Positions 19,413 to 27,467 of a stretch of DNA of 64,000 nucleotides are shown piece by piece. Below the pieces are notes generated by a model. It worked only from the letters and a program-made list of their open reading frames with translations. It ran no database searches and was not told the origin of the DNA. Numbering within the stretch: position 1 is the first letter of the stretch; each line of letters begins with the position of its first letter. Source of the DNA: Methylorubrum populi (GTDB taxonomy: Bacteria; Pseudomonadota; Alphaproteobacteria; Rhizobiales; Beijerinckiaceae); contig DYYG01000069.1 of the NCBI GenBank assembly GCA_020741775.1, forward strand, positions 36,051-100,050. Reading direction: 5' to 3'. Both the position numbers and the translations under genes were made by a program.

Positions 19413-20698
19413 CAGGTATTCGGTCCCTCGATCCGGTTCAGGCCGCCCATGTAGGGCTGGAGCACCGACGGGATCGTGACGCTGCCGTCGGGGTTCTGGT
19501 AATTTTCCATCACGGCGATCAGCGCGCGGCCGACCGCGACGCCGGAGCCGTTGAGGGTATGGACGAAATTGACCGCCCTGCCCTCCTTGGCGCGGTAGCG
19601 CGCGTTCATCCGCCGCGCCTGGAAGTCGCCGCAGACCGAGCAGGACGAGATCTCGCGATAGGTCTGCTGGCCCGGCACCCAGACCTCGATATCGTAGGTC
19701 TTCTGCGACGCGAATCCCATGTCGCCGGTGCAGAGCGTCATGACCCGGTAGGTCAGGTCGAGTTTCTTGAGCACGGCCTCCGCGCAGGCGAGCATCCGCT
19801 CATGCTCCTCCGCCGACTTTTCGGGCGCGGTGATCGAAACCAGCTCGACCTTGTTGAACTGGTGCTGGCGCAGCATGCCGCGGGTGTCGCGCCCCGCCGC
19901 CCCGGCCTCGGCGCGGAAGCAGGGGGTGAGCGCGGTGAAGCGTAAGGGCAGCTCGTCCTCCGCCAGGATGTTTTCGCGCACGAGGTTGGTGAGGGGGACT
20001 TCCGCCGTGGGAATCAGCCAGAAGCCGTCGCCGGCAGCGAACTGATCGTCGCGGAACTTGGGCAATTGCGCCGTGCCGAACATCGCCTCGTCGCGCACGA
20101 GGACCGGCGGCACCACCTCGGTGTAGCCGTGCTCACCCGTGTGCAGGTCGAGCATGAACTGGCCGAGCGCCCGCTCGAGCCGGGCGAGCTGCCCTTTGAG
20201 CACGACGAAGCGCGAGCCGGAGAGCTTGGCCGCCGCCTCGAAATCCATCAGGCCGATGGCTTCCCCCAACTCGAAATGCTGGCGGCCCTGCGCCAGACGC
20301 TCGCGGGACGCGTCGAACCGGCGGTACTCGACATTGCCGTGCTCGTCGGCCCCGAGGGGCACGTCCTCCTTCGGCCGGTTCGGAATCGCGGCGAGGCGCT
20401 CGTCGAGGATCCGGGCAGCCTCCGTCTGCGCGGCCTCCAGGGCCGGCGCCTCCTCCTTGAGACGAGCGACCTCGGCCATCAATTCCGTGGCCCGGACCTC
20501 GTCCTTCGCCTTCTTGGCGGCGCCGATCTCCTTGGAGAGGGCGTTGCGCCGCTCCTGCGCCGCCTGCGCCGCCGAGACGGCGCCCTTACGCGCATCGTCG
20601 AGGGCGATCAGCTCGGCACTCAGGGGGGCGAGGCCGCGGCGCTCCAGATCGCGGTCGAAGGCCTCCGGGTTCTCGCGGATGGCGCGGATGTCGTGCAT
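19412..20698 (-). CDS. serS: Seryl-tRNA synthetase
   Basis: 428 residues from ATG 20698 (MHDIRAIRENPEAFDRDLER). The frame extends further upstream, but this is the standard SerRS N-terminus. The N-terminal coiled-coil arm (~28-105) is rich in Ala, Lys and Glu. Class II motif 2 is FRAEAGAAGRDTRGMLRQHQF, broken here as FRAEAGAAGRDTRG and MLRQHQF, and motif 3 is near NGSGVAVGRALIAVMEN. It charges tRNA-Ser in the cytoplasm. It leads the leftward serS-surE run and ends in the TGATG overlap. Confidence 0.97.
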   Translation of the reverse strand: MHDIRAIRENPEAFDRDLERRGLAPLSAELIALDDARKGAVSAAQAAQERRNALSKEIGAAKKAKDEVRATELMAEVARLKEEAPALEAAQTEAARILDERLAAIPNRPKEDVPLGADEHGNVEYRRFDASRERLAQGRQHFELGEAIGLMDFEAAAKLSGSRFVVLKGQLARLERALGQFMLDLHTGEHGYTEVVPPVLVRDEAMFGTAQLPKFRDDQFAAGDGFWLIPTAEVPLTNLVRENILAEDELPLRFTALTPCFRAEAGAAGRDTRGMLRQHQFNKVELVSITAPEKSAEEHERMLACAEAVLKKLDLTYRVMTLCTGDMGFASQKTYDIEVWVPGQQTYREISSCSVCGDFQARRMNARYRAKEGRAVNFVHTLNGSGVAVGRALIAVMENYQNPDGSVTIPSVLQPYMGGLNRIEGPNT

Positions 20699-21179
20699 GG
20701 GGGGGAACTCGTGGAAAGCTCTAAGGCGCGCGAGGGCCCCGCTTTGCCGCATCGCCCCCGGCATCACAAGAGCGAGGACGGCCGCCGCCCGTCGCGACAG
20801 CAACGCGCCCGCCTCCGCGGGCCCGGACCGACAGGGCCGGCGCGATAAAAAATTCCGGGACGAACAGGCAACGCGCTCTGGCAATCCTCCTGGCCCCAGC
20901 GCTTGCGCACGGCCGAGCCTGGCACCATATTGCTGATATCCCAGCAGTTTTTCGCGTGCCCTGCACCGATCTGCCGTTTTGGGTCGTTTTTCGGGCTCGG
21001 TCGGCGGCTCTCTATGAGAAATATAAGTGTAGGGCCCGCTTGAATTGTGCCCAACAGATCGCCTATATCCGGGGTGTCGAACACGAGGGGCCGGACGAAC
21101 CAGCGGCCATCACCTCCGTTCGAGGTGGGCCGGTTGAGAAGACCGATCCTCGTTTTCACCCTGTTACAGGAGACACGCC
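20699..21179. other. Intergenic region between serS and pqqA
   Basis: 481 bp with no supportable gene. It is visibly less GC-rich around 20930-21070, where TATTGCTGATATCC, GAAATATAAGTG and GCCTATATCC occur. It must contain the serS promoter leftward and the pqqA promoter rightward. The palindrome TGCTG-N6-CAGCA occurs near 20932. Other short open frames here look random. Confidence 0.6.
21040..21069 (+). promoter_or_regulatory. Candidate promoter of pqqA
   Basis: TTGAAT at 21040-21045 and TATATC at 21064-21069 with an 18-base spacer resemble -35/-10 boxes of the housekeeping sigma factor. Transcription would start near 21076 and give a leader of about 100 nt. This rests on sequence resemblance only. 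Confidence 0.35.
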
Positions 21180-21269
21180 ATGAAGTGGTCTGCCCCCGTC
21201 GTCGCCGAGATCTGCGTCGGTATGGAAGTCACCTCCTACGAGTCCGCTGAGATCGACACCTTCAACTAA
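21180..21269 (+). CDS. pqqA: PQQ precursor peptide PqqA
   Basis: A 29-residue peptide, MKWSAPVVAEICVGM followed by EVTSYESAEIDTFN. It matches the PqqA family closely, including the E16-x3-Y20 pair that the radical SAM enzyme PqqE cross-links to begin PQQ synthesis. PQQ is the cofactor of methanol dehydrogenases. The ATG at 21180 follows an AGGAGA ribosome site at 21168-21173. Unlike the usual pqqABCDE layout, no biosynthetic gene follows: a terminator comes 35 bp later and the next gene is leftward. It is therefore a monocistronic copy whose maturation enzymes lie elsewhere. The gene is too short for most gene finders. Confidence 0.93.
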   Translation: MKWSAPVVAEICVGMEVTSYESAEIDTFN

Positions 21270-21304
21270 GAAGGTCGTCGCCGGACTCATCCGGTGAGAT
21301 CGAG

Positions 21305-21334
21305 GGCGCCATCCGAAAGGGTGGCGCCTTTTTT
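21305..21334 (+). terminator. Strong intrinsic terminator of pqqA
   Basis: GGCGCCATCC (21305-21314), GAAA loop, GGGTGGCGCC (21319-21328), then six T. The 10-bp stem has one G-U pair. The tetraloop and T run make this the clearest intrinsic terminator in the window. Confidence 0.9.
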
Positions 21335-21353
21335 GTGCGCTCGACGCCAGAAT

Positions 21354-21397
21354 GCGGCAAGGCCGGCGGGTTCCTGACAACCCGCCGGCCTTGCCGC
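21354..21397 (-). terminator. 19-bp perfect hairpin after the MarR-type gene
   Basis: Positions 21354-21372 pair perfectly with 21379-21397 around a 6-nt loop (CCTGAC). It lies 33 bp beyond the stop codon of the leftward MarR-type gene. There is no U tract on either strand, so termination may depend on stem strength or the hairpin may protect the 3' end. Confidence 0.55.
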
Positions 21398-21429
21398 TTC
21401 GTGGGAAGAGAAAAGGGCGCTTCCGCTTG

Positions 21430-21957
21430 TCAGAGCCGGTAGCGGATCTGGTCGGTCCAGAAGCGCTCCAGGCGGGCGAGGGCGACGTTGAGACGGTCGA
21501 AATCGTCCTCGGAGATGCCGCCGATCGGCTGGATCGTGCGGGCGTGCTTGTCGTAGAGGCCCTGGATCAGGTCGTGCACCTCGCGGCCCTTGGGCGTGAG
21601 GCTGATGCGCACGGAGCGCCGGTCCGTCTTGGAGCGGGCGTGGTGCAGGAAGCCGGCCTCGACGAGCTTCTTGACGTTGTAGGACACGTTCGAGCCCAGA
21701 TAGTAGCCCTTGGAGCGCAGCTCGCTCGCGGTCAGCTCCTTGTCGCCGATGTTGTAGAGCAGGAGCGCCTGGACGCTGTTGACGTCCTCGCGGCCACGAC
21801 GGTCGAACTCGTCCTTGATGACGTCGAGGAGGCGGCGGTGCAGCCGCTCCACGAGGTGCAGCGCCTCGAGATAGGACCCGGCGGCGCCCTGGGCGAGCCC
21901 GTTGGTCTCGGCGTCGTTGGTGGACTTGAGGGCGGTGTTGGCGGCCTTGGTGCTCAT
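21430..21957 (-). CDS. MarR-family regulator, LdtR/PetP-like
   Basis: 175 residues. A winged helix spans ~55-135: SVQALLLYNIGDKELTASEL leads to the recognition segment GYYLGSNVSYNVKKLVEAGF and the wing RSKTDRRSVRISLTPKGRE. The YYLGSNVSYN sequence marks the alphaproteobacterial LdtR/PetP subgroup, linked in other species to cell-wall L,D-transpeptidase or cytochrome gene control. Here it is single, followed by a strong hairpin and with a DUF6163-like gene upstream. Its target in this organism is not evident. Confidence 0.82.
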   Translation of the reverse strand: MSTKAANTALKSTNDAETNGLAQGAAGSYLEALHLVERLHRRLLDVIKDEFDRRGREDVNSVQALLLYNIGDKELTASELRSKGYYLGSNVSYNVKKLVEAGFLHHARSKTDRRSVRISLTPKGREVHDLIQGLYDKHARTIQPIGGISEDDFDRLNVALARLERFWTDQIRYRL

Positions 21958-22143
21958 CGTGGTGCCTTCCTGTCGGTTCGTGCCGGCTCTTGTCCTTCGG
22001 CGCTCTGGGCGCTCCCGGCGGTCGGCCTCGCTTATGAGGTGAACCTAGGCCGCACCGATGAAAGCCGATTTAAGCGACAGGATGAACTCGCGATTTACTT
22101 CTGTCGGTAAATGCAAAATGAAGCGATGATGTTGACTTCTCGT

Positions 22144-22611
22144 TCAGCCTACATCGCGGGCCGCCAGCCAGGATAACACGAAGTAAATGGCGATAATGCT
22201 TGCCTGGATTGCGACCAGCGGCAGCGGCATTGGCAGGAGCTGCGGCGTCAGCACCGCCAGGGTCAGGGCCGACGTCGCGGCCAGCAGCCAGACTACGCCG
22301 CCCCAGGCACTGGTCAGCCACAGGCCGACCGCCGCCACGAAATCGATCACCGCGAAATAGACGATGGCCGATTGCCGCCCCGGCGCCAGCGCGGCGAACG
22401 GGGGCCGCCCGGGAAGAAGGTCGAGGATCTCGCTCCAGGTCGCGAGCCCCTTGGCGAGCCAGATCAACGCGGTCACGCGCATGAACCAGACCAGCACCAC
22501 GTCCCAGCGGGTCTGCGTCTTGGGGGCGCTGCCCTCGATGCGGTCGCCCGTCCCGGGGCCTGGGCGGCCGCGCCCGTCGCGGGTGGTGCCGACCTTGGTG
22601 AGGGCTCTCAT
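22144..22611 (-). CDS. Four-helix membrane protein, DUF6163-like
   Basis: 155 residues from ATG 22611. Four hydrophobic segments follow a polar N-terminus of ~40 residues (VVLVWFMRVTALIWLAKGLA, IVYFAVIDFVAAVGLWLT, VVWLLAATSALTLAVL and VAIQASIIAIYFVLSWLAA). The start overlaps the stop of the upstream CoA hydrolase gene by four bases (ATGA), so the two are probably translationally coupled. Its location between an LdtR-like regulator and hemB matches the context I recall for DUF6163. Function unknown. Confidence 0.75.
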   Translation of the reverse strand: MRALTKVGTTRDGRGRPGPGTGDRIEGSAPKTQTRWDVVLVWFMRVTALIWLAKGLATWSEILDLLPGRPPFAALAPGRQSAIVYFAVIDFVAAVGLWLTSAWGGVVWLLAATSALTLAVLTPQLLPMPLPLVAIQASIIAIYFVLSWLAARDVG

Positions 22612-23762
22612 GGCCGCCCTCCCGCCGCGAGGAGGTCCGTCACGGCAAAGCCTTCCTCCGCCGGCTCCTCCCCCCGCGGCCCCTGGCTGCCGTCGAAGCG
22701 CGGCTCGACACCGTCGGGCGGGGCGAAGGCCGCCGCGATGGCGGCACCATCGACCTCCTCCAGCGTGGCGGGCCGCCAAGCGGGCCGGTTGTCCTTATCG
22801 ACGATCACGGCCCGTACCCCCTCGTAGAAGTCGTGGCCGCGCATCACCCGCTCGCACAGCCGGTACTCGGCGAGCAGGGCCTGCGCGAAGCTGAGGCCGC
22901 CGCCCCGGTTCATCTGGGCCTGGGCGATGGTCAGGCTGGTGGGGGAGCGGGTACGCAGGGTGGCCGCCGTGGCGCGCGCGAAGGACGAGCCGTCCCGGGC
23001 CGCCGCATCGAGCCGGGCAAGCACCTCGGCCACGCTGTCGGCGGAGAAGCAGGCATCGATCAGCGCCCGCTCGGCGACGAGCGGGCCGGTCTCCGGCACC
23101 GGCGCCTCGAGCCCGCCAAGCGCGGCCGCGATCCCGGCGCCCTCGGCCAGCCGGTCGATGATCGTCTCGAAATCGGCGGCGCGGGCCGCATGCGTGGCCA
23201 ACCCGACCGCCAGGGCATCGCCCGCGCCGATCCGGCTCCCCGTCAGGGCGAGATAGCGGCCGGTGCAGCCGGGCAGGCGCGGCAGGGCATAGCTGGCGCC
23301 GACATCCGGAAAGAAGCCGATGCCGGTCTCGGGCATGGCGAAGCTGTAGCTCTCGGCCGCCACCCGCACGTCGCCGTGCAGCGAGATGCCGACGCCGCCG
23401 CCCATCACGATCCCCTCGATCAGCGCGATATACGGCTTCGGATAGGTCTTCACGAAGGCGTCGAGCCAGTATTCCCCGCGCCAGAACGCCATCACGTCGG
23501 CGTGGCGGCCGGCTTGGCCGAGGGCGTGGATCTGGCGGATGTCGCCGCCCGCGCAGAAGGCGCGCCCACCGGAGCCGCGCACCACGACCCGCGTGATCCG
23601 CGCATCCGCCGCCCAATCCCTGAGTTGCGCATGCATCGCCTCCACCATGGGCAGAGTCAGGGCATTGAGCGCCTTGGGCCGCCGCAGGGTGACCAGCCCG
23701 GCCTCCCCCCGGACCTCGAAGCCGATCTCGGCCCCCGCCCCATCCGCCCGCCCGTCCGTCAT
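22608..23762 (-). CDS. 3-hydroxyisobutyryl-CoA hydrolase (enoyl-CoA hydratase/isomerase family)
   Basis: 384 residues from ATG 23762. A crotonase fold with the oxyanion-hole segments GGRAFCAGGDIRQIH and IEGIVMGGGVGISLHGDVRV, and the hydrolase-type FAMPETGIGFFPDVGASYALP. The full length and the long C-terminal extension (HDFYEGVRAVIVDKDNRPAW) fit 3-hydroxyisobutyryl-CoA hydrolase of valine breakdown rather than a plain enoyl-CoA hydratase. The enzyme is cytoplasmic. It is the first gene of a pair with the DUF6163-like gene and is divergent from hemB. Confidence 0.88.
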   Translation of the reverse strand: MTDGRADGAGAEIGFEVRGEAGLVTLRRPKALNALTLPMVEAMHAQLRDWAADARITRVVVRGSGGRAFCAGGDIRQIHALGQAGRHADVMAFWRGEYWLDAFVKTYPKPYIALIEGIVMGGGVGISLHGDVRVAAESYSFAMPETGIGFFPDVGASYALPRLPGCTGRYLALTGSRIGAGDALAVGLATHAARAADFETIIDRLAEGAGIAAALGGLEAPVPETGPLVAERALIDACFSADSVAEVLARLDAAARDGSSFARATAATLRTRSPTSLTIAQAQMNRGGGLSFAQALLAEYRLCERVMRGHDFYEGVRAVIVDKDNRPAWRPATLEEVDGAAIAAAFAPPDGVEPRFDGSQGPRGEEPAEEGFAVTDLLAAGGRP

Positions 23763-24231
23763 CTCGCGCTCCGCTCCGCCGCGCCGATCCCCTCGCGCGA
23801 CAGACGCCGCGCGAGGGCGCTTTAGACGAAGTCCCGGCCGAACCGTCAACGCGGGCCGCCGAAACCGGCCGCGGCCCCTGCCCGGCACGGGCATCGCCGG
23901 TGTGGGGAGAGCAGGTGAGCGCGGGCCCACGCGACGCCGGAGCTTTCTTCCAACCCCGTCCCGAACGGCATCGGCGGCTGGAGGGGCGTCGCCGCGACAG
24001 GCGAAAACCTGCCCTGCGGCGACGATGCCTTTCGAGCGCGAATCCGGATGTGCTAGGGCGCTGCGGTGGCCCCGCCTCCCGCGGCGCTCCCCTCCCCTGC
24101 CCGCGGCGGACCGATCCGGCGCCCGGGCGGTCGCAAGGGATCCACGGGATGCGCCGCCCGAGCCGCTTCCGATCGCCCTCACCGGGAAACGGCTCCAACC
24201 CTTGTTGAGATGCCCTCGGAGGCCCTGGGCC
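23763..24231. other. 469-bp divergent intergenic region upstream of hemB
   Basis: No supportable gene. It should carry the promoters of the CoA hydrolase (leftward) and hemB (rightward). One notable structure is an imperfect hairpin at 23989-24022: TCGCCGC pairs with GCGGCGA and CAGG with CCTG across a CGAAAA loop, with an internal bulge. The composition is otherwise typical. Confidence 0.5.
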
Positions 24232-25287
24232 ATGTCAGACCTCACGCCGCGCCCGCTTGCCATCGATACCGCGCGGGAGGCCGCCCCCGGCGCGGGGCCG
24301 CTGAGCCTCACCCAGCGTCCGCGCCGCAACCGCAAGGCGGACTGGTCGCGCCGCCTCGTGCGCGAGCATACGCTGACCGTCGACGACCTGATCTGGCCGC
24401 TCTTCGTGATCGAGGGGGAGCGCCGCCGCGAGCCGATCGCCTCCATGCCCGGCGTCGAGCGCCTCAGCGTCGACGAGATCGTGCGCGAGGCCGAGCGCGC
24501 GGCCAAGCTCGGCATCCCGGCGGTCTCGTTCTTCCCCTATACCGAGCCGGGCCTGCGCGACGCGACCGGCTCCGAGGCCCTGAACCGCAACAACCTCGTC
24601 TGCCAGGCGGTGCGGGCGGTGAAGCGGGCGGTGCCGGAGATCGGCGTGATGACCGATGTCGCCCTCGATCCCTATACCAGCCATGGCCATGACGGGCTGA
24701 TCGACGACGGCGCCATCCTCAACGACGAGACGGTGGCGGTTCTGGTGGAGCAGAGCCTGATCCAGGCCGAGGCCGGCACCGACATCATCGCCCCCTCCGA
24801 CATGATGGACGGGCGCGTCGGCGCGATCCGCACCGGCCTCGACCGGGCGGGCTTTCGCGACGTGCAGATCATGGCCTATGCCGCGAAATACGCCAGCGCC
24901 TTCTACGGGCCGTTCCGCGACGCCATCGGCACCAAGGCGGCGCTGGTGGGCGACAAGCGCACCTACCAGATGGATCCCGGCAACGCGGCGGAGGCCCTGC
25001 GCGAGGTCGCCCTCGACCTCGCCGAGGGGGCCGACTCGGTGATGGTGAAGCCGGGAATGCCCTATCTCGACATCATCACCCGGGTGAAGACCGAGTTCGG
25101 CGTGCCGACCTTCGCCTATCAGGTGTCCGGCGAATACGCGATGATCGAGGCCGCAGCCCGCAATGGCTGGCTCGACGGCGACCGCGCCATGACCGAGAGC
25201 CTGCTCGCCTTCAAGCGCGCGGGCGCCGACGGGGTGCTGACCTACTACGCCCCCCGCGTCGCCGAGCGGCTGCGCGCGAGCGCCTGA
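24232..25287 (+). CDS. hemB: Delta-aminolevulinic acid dehydratase (porphobilinogen synthase)
   Basis: 351 residues from ATG 24232. It condenses two 5-aminolevulinate molecules to porphobilinogen in tetrapyrrole synthesis. The two Schiff-base lysine segments are visible: AYAAKYASAFYGPFRDA and DSVMVKPGMPYLDI. The metal loop reads DVALDPYTSHGHDG, with Asp where zinc enzymes have Cys, so this is the magnesium-dependent alphaproteobacterial type. The frame extends far upstream, but conservation begins here. Divergent from the CoA hydrolase gene. Confidence 0.96.
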   Translation: MSDLTPRPLAIDTAREAAPGAGPLSLTQRPRRNRKADWSRRLVREHTLTVDDLIWPLFVIEGERRREPIASMPGVERLSVDEIVREAERAAKLGIPAVSFFPYTEPGLRDATGSEALNRNNLVCQAVRAVKRAVPEIGVMTDVALDPYTSHGHDGLIDDGAILNDETVAVLVEQSLIQAEAGTDIIAPSDMMDGRVGAIRTGLDRAGFRDVQIMAYAAKYASAFYGPFRDAIGTKAALVGDKRTYQMDPGNAAEALREVALDLAEGADSVMVKPGMPYLDIITRVKTEFGVPTFAYQVSGEYAMIEAAARNGWLDGDRAMTESLLAFKRAGADGVLTYYAPRVAERLRASA

Positions 25288-25313
25288 CCGACCGGTCGCC
25301 GGGCAAAACGGCC

Positions 25314-25814
25314 TTGGGCCGCGCAAGCGGGCATGAAACCCCTCCGAGAGCCCCTCTCGGAGCCCCTCTCGCAGGCGCCCCCGCGCGCGCGCTTAGGGGC
25401 GCGCAAAAGAGGGCGCGAAGGGGACCGGCCCTCGCCCTGACCGCGTCCCTGGGCGCTTGGCTCCTGGCCGGATCGGGCTGCGACACCGCCCTCGACGCCC
25501 ACCGGACGACGCTGTGCCGCCGGGCGGTGCCGGCTCTGGCTCCGCCGGGGACCGGGATCGGGCTCCTGCGGGTCGGCCCCGGCGCGAGCCGCGGCAGCGT
25601 GCGTGCCGATTACCGCCTTCTGGGAAACGACGGTGCGCTCCCCAAGAGCGAGGCCGAGCGCCCCCGCTTTCTCGTCTGCCATTTCGGTGCCGGCGACGAT
25701 CTCACCGCCCTGATGACCGAGCGGGGGCCGGTGAACGGCGCCTCCCTCTACCTGCTGAAACGCTATTATCTGAACACGCCCGAGGCCGAGGCCGCCGATC
25801 CCGGCAAGGGCTGA
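25314..25814 (+). CDS. Hypothetical secreted or lipoprotein-like protein
   Basis: Up to 166 residues. The only in-frame start is TTG 25314, which leaves a ~40-residue Arg/Ala/Pro-rich leader before a signal-like helix LALTASLGAWLLAGSGC; the Cys could be lipidated. Later parts contain VCHFGAGDDLTALM and LYLLKRYYLNTP. I do not recognise the family. Its 3' end overlaps the leftward SGNH hydrolase gene by 49 bp. A short palindrome (CCGAGAG-CCC-CTCTCGG, 25344-25360) lies inside the doubtful leader, so the true start may be a rarer codon further in. Confidence 0.5.
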   Translation: MGRASGHETPPRAPLGAPLAGAPARALRGAQKRARRGPALALTASLGAWLLAGSGCDTALDAHRTTLCRRAVPALAPPGTGIGLLRVGPGASRGSVRADYRLLGNDGALPKSEAERPRFLVCHFGAGDDLTALMTERGPVNGASLYLLKRYYLNTPEAEAADPGKG

Positions 25815-26623
25815 ACCTCGCGGCAGAGGTCGAGCCCGTCGAGCATGGCCGCGTAATCGGCGAGATGAATCGCATCCGGCAGGGATCCCGGCTTGGCGAA
25901 GCCCGAATCGCCGTCCCGCAGATCGGCGAAGGGATCGACGAAGCGGCAGGTTCCGGGACGGCACAGCCCCCGGAGAATGTCCGAATAGACCGCGACCGCC
26001 GCCGGGTCGCGCCGGAAGGCCGCCGCCTCCCCGAGGGGCGGCACCGCCGCGACGACGACCCGCTCCGCATTCTGCGAGAGCCACGCGAGGCTCGCCGCCG
26101 CCTCGGCGGCGAACCGGGCCTGCGCCGGCGCCGAGAGCGGACGGGCGGCCCGCAGCAGATCGTTGGTACCGATCACCAGCACACCGAGCCGGGCTCTGGT
26201 CGCGGCCCGCTGGCCGGCGAGGCCGTCCGCGACCTCGCGCGCCCGCGCTCCGGCGAGGCCGGCATTGACCAGCGGCGCGCAGGGGAGCCCGACACGGCCT
26301 GCCAGCTCCGCATGGGAATTGCCCGCGATCAGGACCGCGCCGGGAACGACATCCGCGAGGGCGGCGGCAATGGCCGGCCGCCGGGCCAGGGCATGATCCA
26401 GAGCCGGACGATCGAGTTTGCGATCGGGGCCGGCTCCCCCGCCGGGCAGGATCGACGCCAGCAGGAACAGGCCGAGCCCGAGCCGACAGGTGCCTCGGCC
26501 GGCGGAGCGGCCATCACAATGCTGGCCCAGGATAAGGGGGCCGACTACCCATCCGCGCGGACATGGGGGGAGGACGGACGGAGCCTGTGGAAACGGTCTC
26601 TCCGCCGCGAAGGGGATCGTCAT
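25766..26623 (-). CDS. SGNH/GDSL-type hydrolase, exported
   Basis: About 285 residues with an uncertain N-terminus: a signal-like helix (CRLGLGLFLLASILPGGGAG) appears at ~46-65 rather than at the very start. SGNH blocks are visible: block I as AGNSHAELAG (GNSH instead of GDSL), an NAGLAGAR block II, block III GTNDLLRAA, and block V as DAIHLADY with the catalytic Asp and His. It is probably an extracytoplasmic esterase or deacylase acting on an unknown substrate. The last 49 bp overlap the convergent gene ending at 25814, which is unusual. ATG 26623 has only a weak ribosome site. Confidence 0.7.
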   Translation of the reverse strand: MTIPFAAERPFPQAPSVLPPCPRGWVVGPLILGQHCDGRSAGRGTCRLGLGLFLLASILPGGGAGPDRKLDRPALDHALARRPAIAAALADVVPGAVLIAGNSHAELAGRVGLPCAPLVNAGLAGARAREVADGLAGQRAATRARLGVLVIGTNDLLRAARPLSAPAQARFAAEAAASLAWLSQNAERVVVAAVPPLGEAAAFRRDPAAVAVYSDILRGLCRPGTCRFVDPFADLRDGDSGFAKPGSLPDAIHLADYAAMLDGLDLCREVQPLPGSAASASGVFR

Positions 26624-26689
26624 GGAAGAGGCAGGGCTCCGGCGCGACCGATGAGCGATCCATCCTCGGTCCCGATTGTTGCCGGATTA

Positions 26690-26708
26690 TGTGGGAATTT
26701 TACCCACA
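26690..26708. promoter_or_regulatory. Operator-like inverted repeat TGTGGG-N7-CCCACA
   Basis: A perfect 6-bp inverted repeat with an A/T-only 7-base centre, in a locally AT-rich patch of a very GC-rich genome, between the divergent SGNH hydrolase (start 26623) and RDD protein (start 26816). It has the look of a dimeric repressor site. The cognate regulator is not visible. Confidence 0.45.
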
Positions 26709-26815
26709 ATATTATGACGAAGTCGCTCCGATGACCTCGGCCGCTCCCCTTGGCAGCGCCTCGCCGTCTCCCCACCTGAACGGAACTGCACGCAGCGGTC
26801 GCGGGAGCGCCGGAC

Positions 26816-27310
26816 ATGACGGATTTCCAGCCCGGCTATCAGCCCGGCTACACCAACCCGGCCGGGATGCCCGGCCATGCCGGGTATCCGGTGCCCTATG
26901 TCCGGGCCAGCCTCGGCGGGCGCACCGTCGCCTATCTGCTCGACCTCGCCTTCATCTTCGTCTTCACGGCTTTGCTCGCCACCGCCATCGCGATCCTCGG
27001 CGTGCTCACCTTCGGCTTCGCCTGGGTGCTGTTCCCGATCCTCGGCCTCAGCGGCATCCTCTACAGCGCGCTGACCGTCGGCGGGCCGAAGCAGAGCACC
27101 TTCGGCATGCGCATGCTCGGCCTGCGGGTGGTGGCGCCCGAGAGCGGCCGGCCGGTGGATATTCTGACGGCGGCGGTCCACGCCCTGCTGTTCTACGTGG
27201 CGATCTCGACCTTCCTGCTCTGGTGCCTGGATGTCGTGTTCGGGCTGGTCCGCCCCGACCGGCGCCTCGGCCATGACCTGCTGCTCGGCCTCGCGGTGGT
27301 GCGGATCTGA
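26816..27310 (+). CDS. RDD family membrane protein
   Basis: 164 residues. A Pro/Gly/Tyr-rich N-terminus (QPGYQPGYTNPAGMPGHAGY) precedes three or more hydrophobic helices. The RDD signature is present in adapted form: GGRTVAYLLDLAF early, TFGMRMLGLRVV in the middle, and PDRRLGHDLLLGL near the end. The family is an inner-membrane module sometimes linked to ion exchange; its function here is unknown. ATG 26816 is supported by GGGAGCGCC upstream. It is monocistronic, with bpt 157 bp downstream. Confidence 0.85.
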   Translation: MTDFQPGYQPGYTNPAGMPGHAGYPVPYVRASLGGRTVAYLLDLAFIFVFTALLATAIAILGVLTFGFAWVLFPILGLSGILYSALTVGGPKQSTFGMRMLGLRVVAPESGRPVDILTAAVHALLFYVAISTFLLWCLDVVFGLVRPDRRLGHDLLLGLAVVRI

Positions 27311-27467
27311 GTCCCGCCTGCCCCCTCTTTCGGGTGACCGAAGCGGGACGGAAAGCCGCCACCGCCCCCCGTCAATCCAGTTGAGCGCCGCCGCGATCCC
27401 GCTACACTGACGGGAGGCGGCGCCATCTTCTCCACCGCCGCCGGCCCCGAGGGCGAGCCTTTCCAGC

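Noticed and set aside
20699..20884. Longer SerS with 62 extra N-terminal residues
   Set aside because: Arg-rich extension without homology; MHDIRAIR is the standard start.
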